Source: Burkholderiales bacterium (GTDB lineage: Bacteria; Pseudomonadota; Gammaproteobacteria; Burkholderiales; SG8-39). Taken from it: 6,871 nt of DNA. Below, piece by piece: positions 6,214-6,871 of the stretch. A program made the position numbers and the translations under genes. Where the stretch lies: the NCBI GenBank assembly GCA_029266935.1, contig JAQSVY010000172.1, forward strand, positions 1 through 6,871, in the 5' to 3' direction. The notes under the pieces were generated by a model. That model did not search any database. It saw only the letters and a program-made list of their open reading frames with translations, and was not told where the DNA came from. Within the stretch, counting starts at the first letter, position 1. Each line of letters opens with the position of its first letter.

Positions 6214-6871
6214 TCGACGAGCGCGATGCGATAGCCGACGCCGCGCACGTTGCGGATCAGCCGGGGATCGAGCTTACGCCGCAGGTGGTGCAGGTGCACT
6301 TCCACAGTATTGCTGCCGACTTCCGAGCCCCAGCCGTAGACCGCGTCCTCGAGCTTCTCGCGCGATACCACGGCGCCGGGCTCCTGCATGAGCACCTCGA
6401 GCACCGCGAATTCGCGCGCGGAGAGCTCGACTGGCGCGCCGCGGAACGTCACCCTGCGGTGCACCGGGTCGAGCACCAGGACGCCGTGCGCGATCTCCGG
6501 GCTCGCGCGCCCGGAGCGCCGGCGGATCACCGCGCGGGCCCTGGCGAGGAGCTCGTCGAGATCGAAGGGCTTGACGAGGTAGTCGTCCGCGCCAACGTCG
6601 AGGCCGGCGACGCGGTCGGCCACCGAGTCCCGCGCCGTGATCACGAGTACCGGCAGGTCGCGCCGCGAGCGGCGCAGCCACTTGAGCACCTCCAGGCCGT
6701 CCTTCTTCGGCAGGCCGAAGTCGAGCAGCGCCAGGTCGTAGGCGCCCTGGCCGAGCGCGAGCTCCGCCGCCGCGCCGTCGCGCACCCAGTCCACCGCGTA
6801 GCCGGCGCCCCGCATGCCGTTGACCACGGCGCGCCCGATCATGGGGTCGTCCTCGACCACCAGCACTCGCA
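6210..6871 (-). CDS. OmpR-family response regulator, QseB/TctD-like (start codon cut at window edge)
   Basis: A DNA-binding transcription regulator partnered with the kinase that follows it. The minus-strand sequence at the edge reads TG CGA GTG CTG GTG GTC GAG, which fits a start ATG whose A is one base outside the window, giving MRVLVVEDD and a 220-residue protein. The receiver domain (about 1-115) has the acidic pair E7/D8-D9, the phosphate acceptor D51 in LLDFGLPKKDG, T79 in VITARD and K101 in YLVKPF. The C-terminal winged helix (about 125-218) carries LSAREFAVLEVLM, then the recognition helix SNTVEVHLHHLRRKL and the ending IRNVRGVGYRI. It closely resembles QseB in layout, including YGWGSEVGSNTVEVHLHHLRRKL. 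Its targets are unknown; self-regulation of the operon is usual in the family, but the promoter lies outside the window. Confidence 0.95.
   Translation of the reverse strand, partial: RVLVVEDDPMIGRAVVNGMRGAGYAVDWVRDGAAAELALGQGAYDLALLDFGLPKKDGLEVLKWLRRSRRDLPVLVITARDSVADRVAGLDVGADDYLVKPFDLDELLARARAVIRRRSGRASPEIAHGVLVLDPVHRRVTFRGAPVELSAREFAVLEVLMQEPGAVVSREKLEDAVYGWGSEVGSNTVEVHLHHLRRKLDPRLIRNVRGVGYRIALVE

Overview
The window is GC-rich, densely packed bacterial chromosome. The orphan Bug/TctC-type periplasmic receptor, the QseBC/TctDE-like two-component pair and the general gene style suggest a betaproteobacterium, most likely Burkholderiales or a relative. This is inferred from gene content, not from a phylogenetic marker. 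There is no stretch over about 165 bases without a gene, and I see no RNA genes, CRISPR arrays or insertion sequences.

Layout. (1) 2-868, +: the 3' part of asnS (asparaginyl-tRNA synthetase), cut by the left edge. (2) 869-2877, -: a two-gene operon, an isocitrate/isopropylmalate-dehydrogenase-family enzyme followed by a Bug/TctC-type solute receptor, joined by a 4-base ATGA overlap. The receptor's stop codon directly abuts the asnS stop. (3) 2887-3756, +: an amidohydrolase of the PDC-hydrolase (LigI-like) family, read divergently from the dehydrogenase with only 9 bases between the two start codons. (4) 3747-4298, -: a membrane-anchored SleB-like cell wall hydrolase whose end overlaps the amidohydrolase end by 10 bases around a palindrome. 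(5) 4346-4730, +: a double TM2-domain membrane protein gene whose reading frame is broken near its 5' end, apparently by a small out-of-frame deletion. (6) 4731-4893: a convergent intergenic region with a G-quadruplex-type motif and an 18-bp inverted repeat. (7) 4894-6871, -: a response regulator and sensor histidine kinase overlapping by 4 bases. The regulator lacks probably only the first base of its start codon at the right edge.

How they may work together. The dehydrogenase, receptor and amidohydrolase look like a small catabolic module for an organic acid: capture in the periplasm, hydrolysis of a lactone or amide-like bond, and oxidative decarboxylation of a 2-hydroxy acid. The actual compound cannot be read from the sequence. 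The two-component system resembles families that sense carboxylates or envelope signals, but a link to the catabolic module is only conjecture.

Nothing here is clearly a new biological system. The items most worth a second look are the broken TM2 gene, the G4-plus-hairpin in the convergent gap, and the tightly overlapping gene ends.
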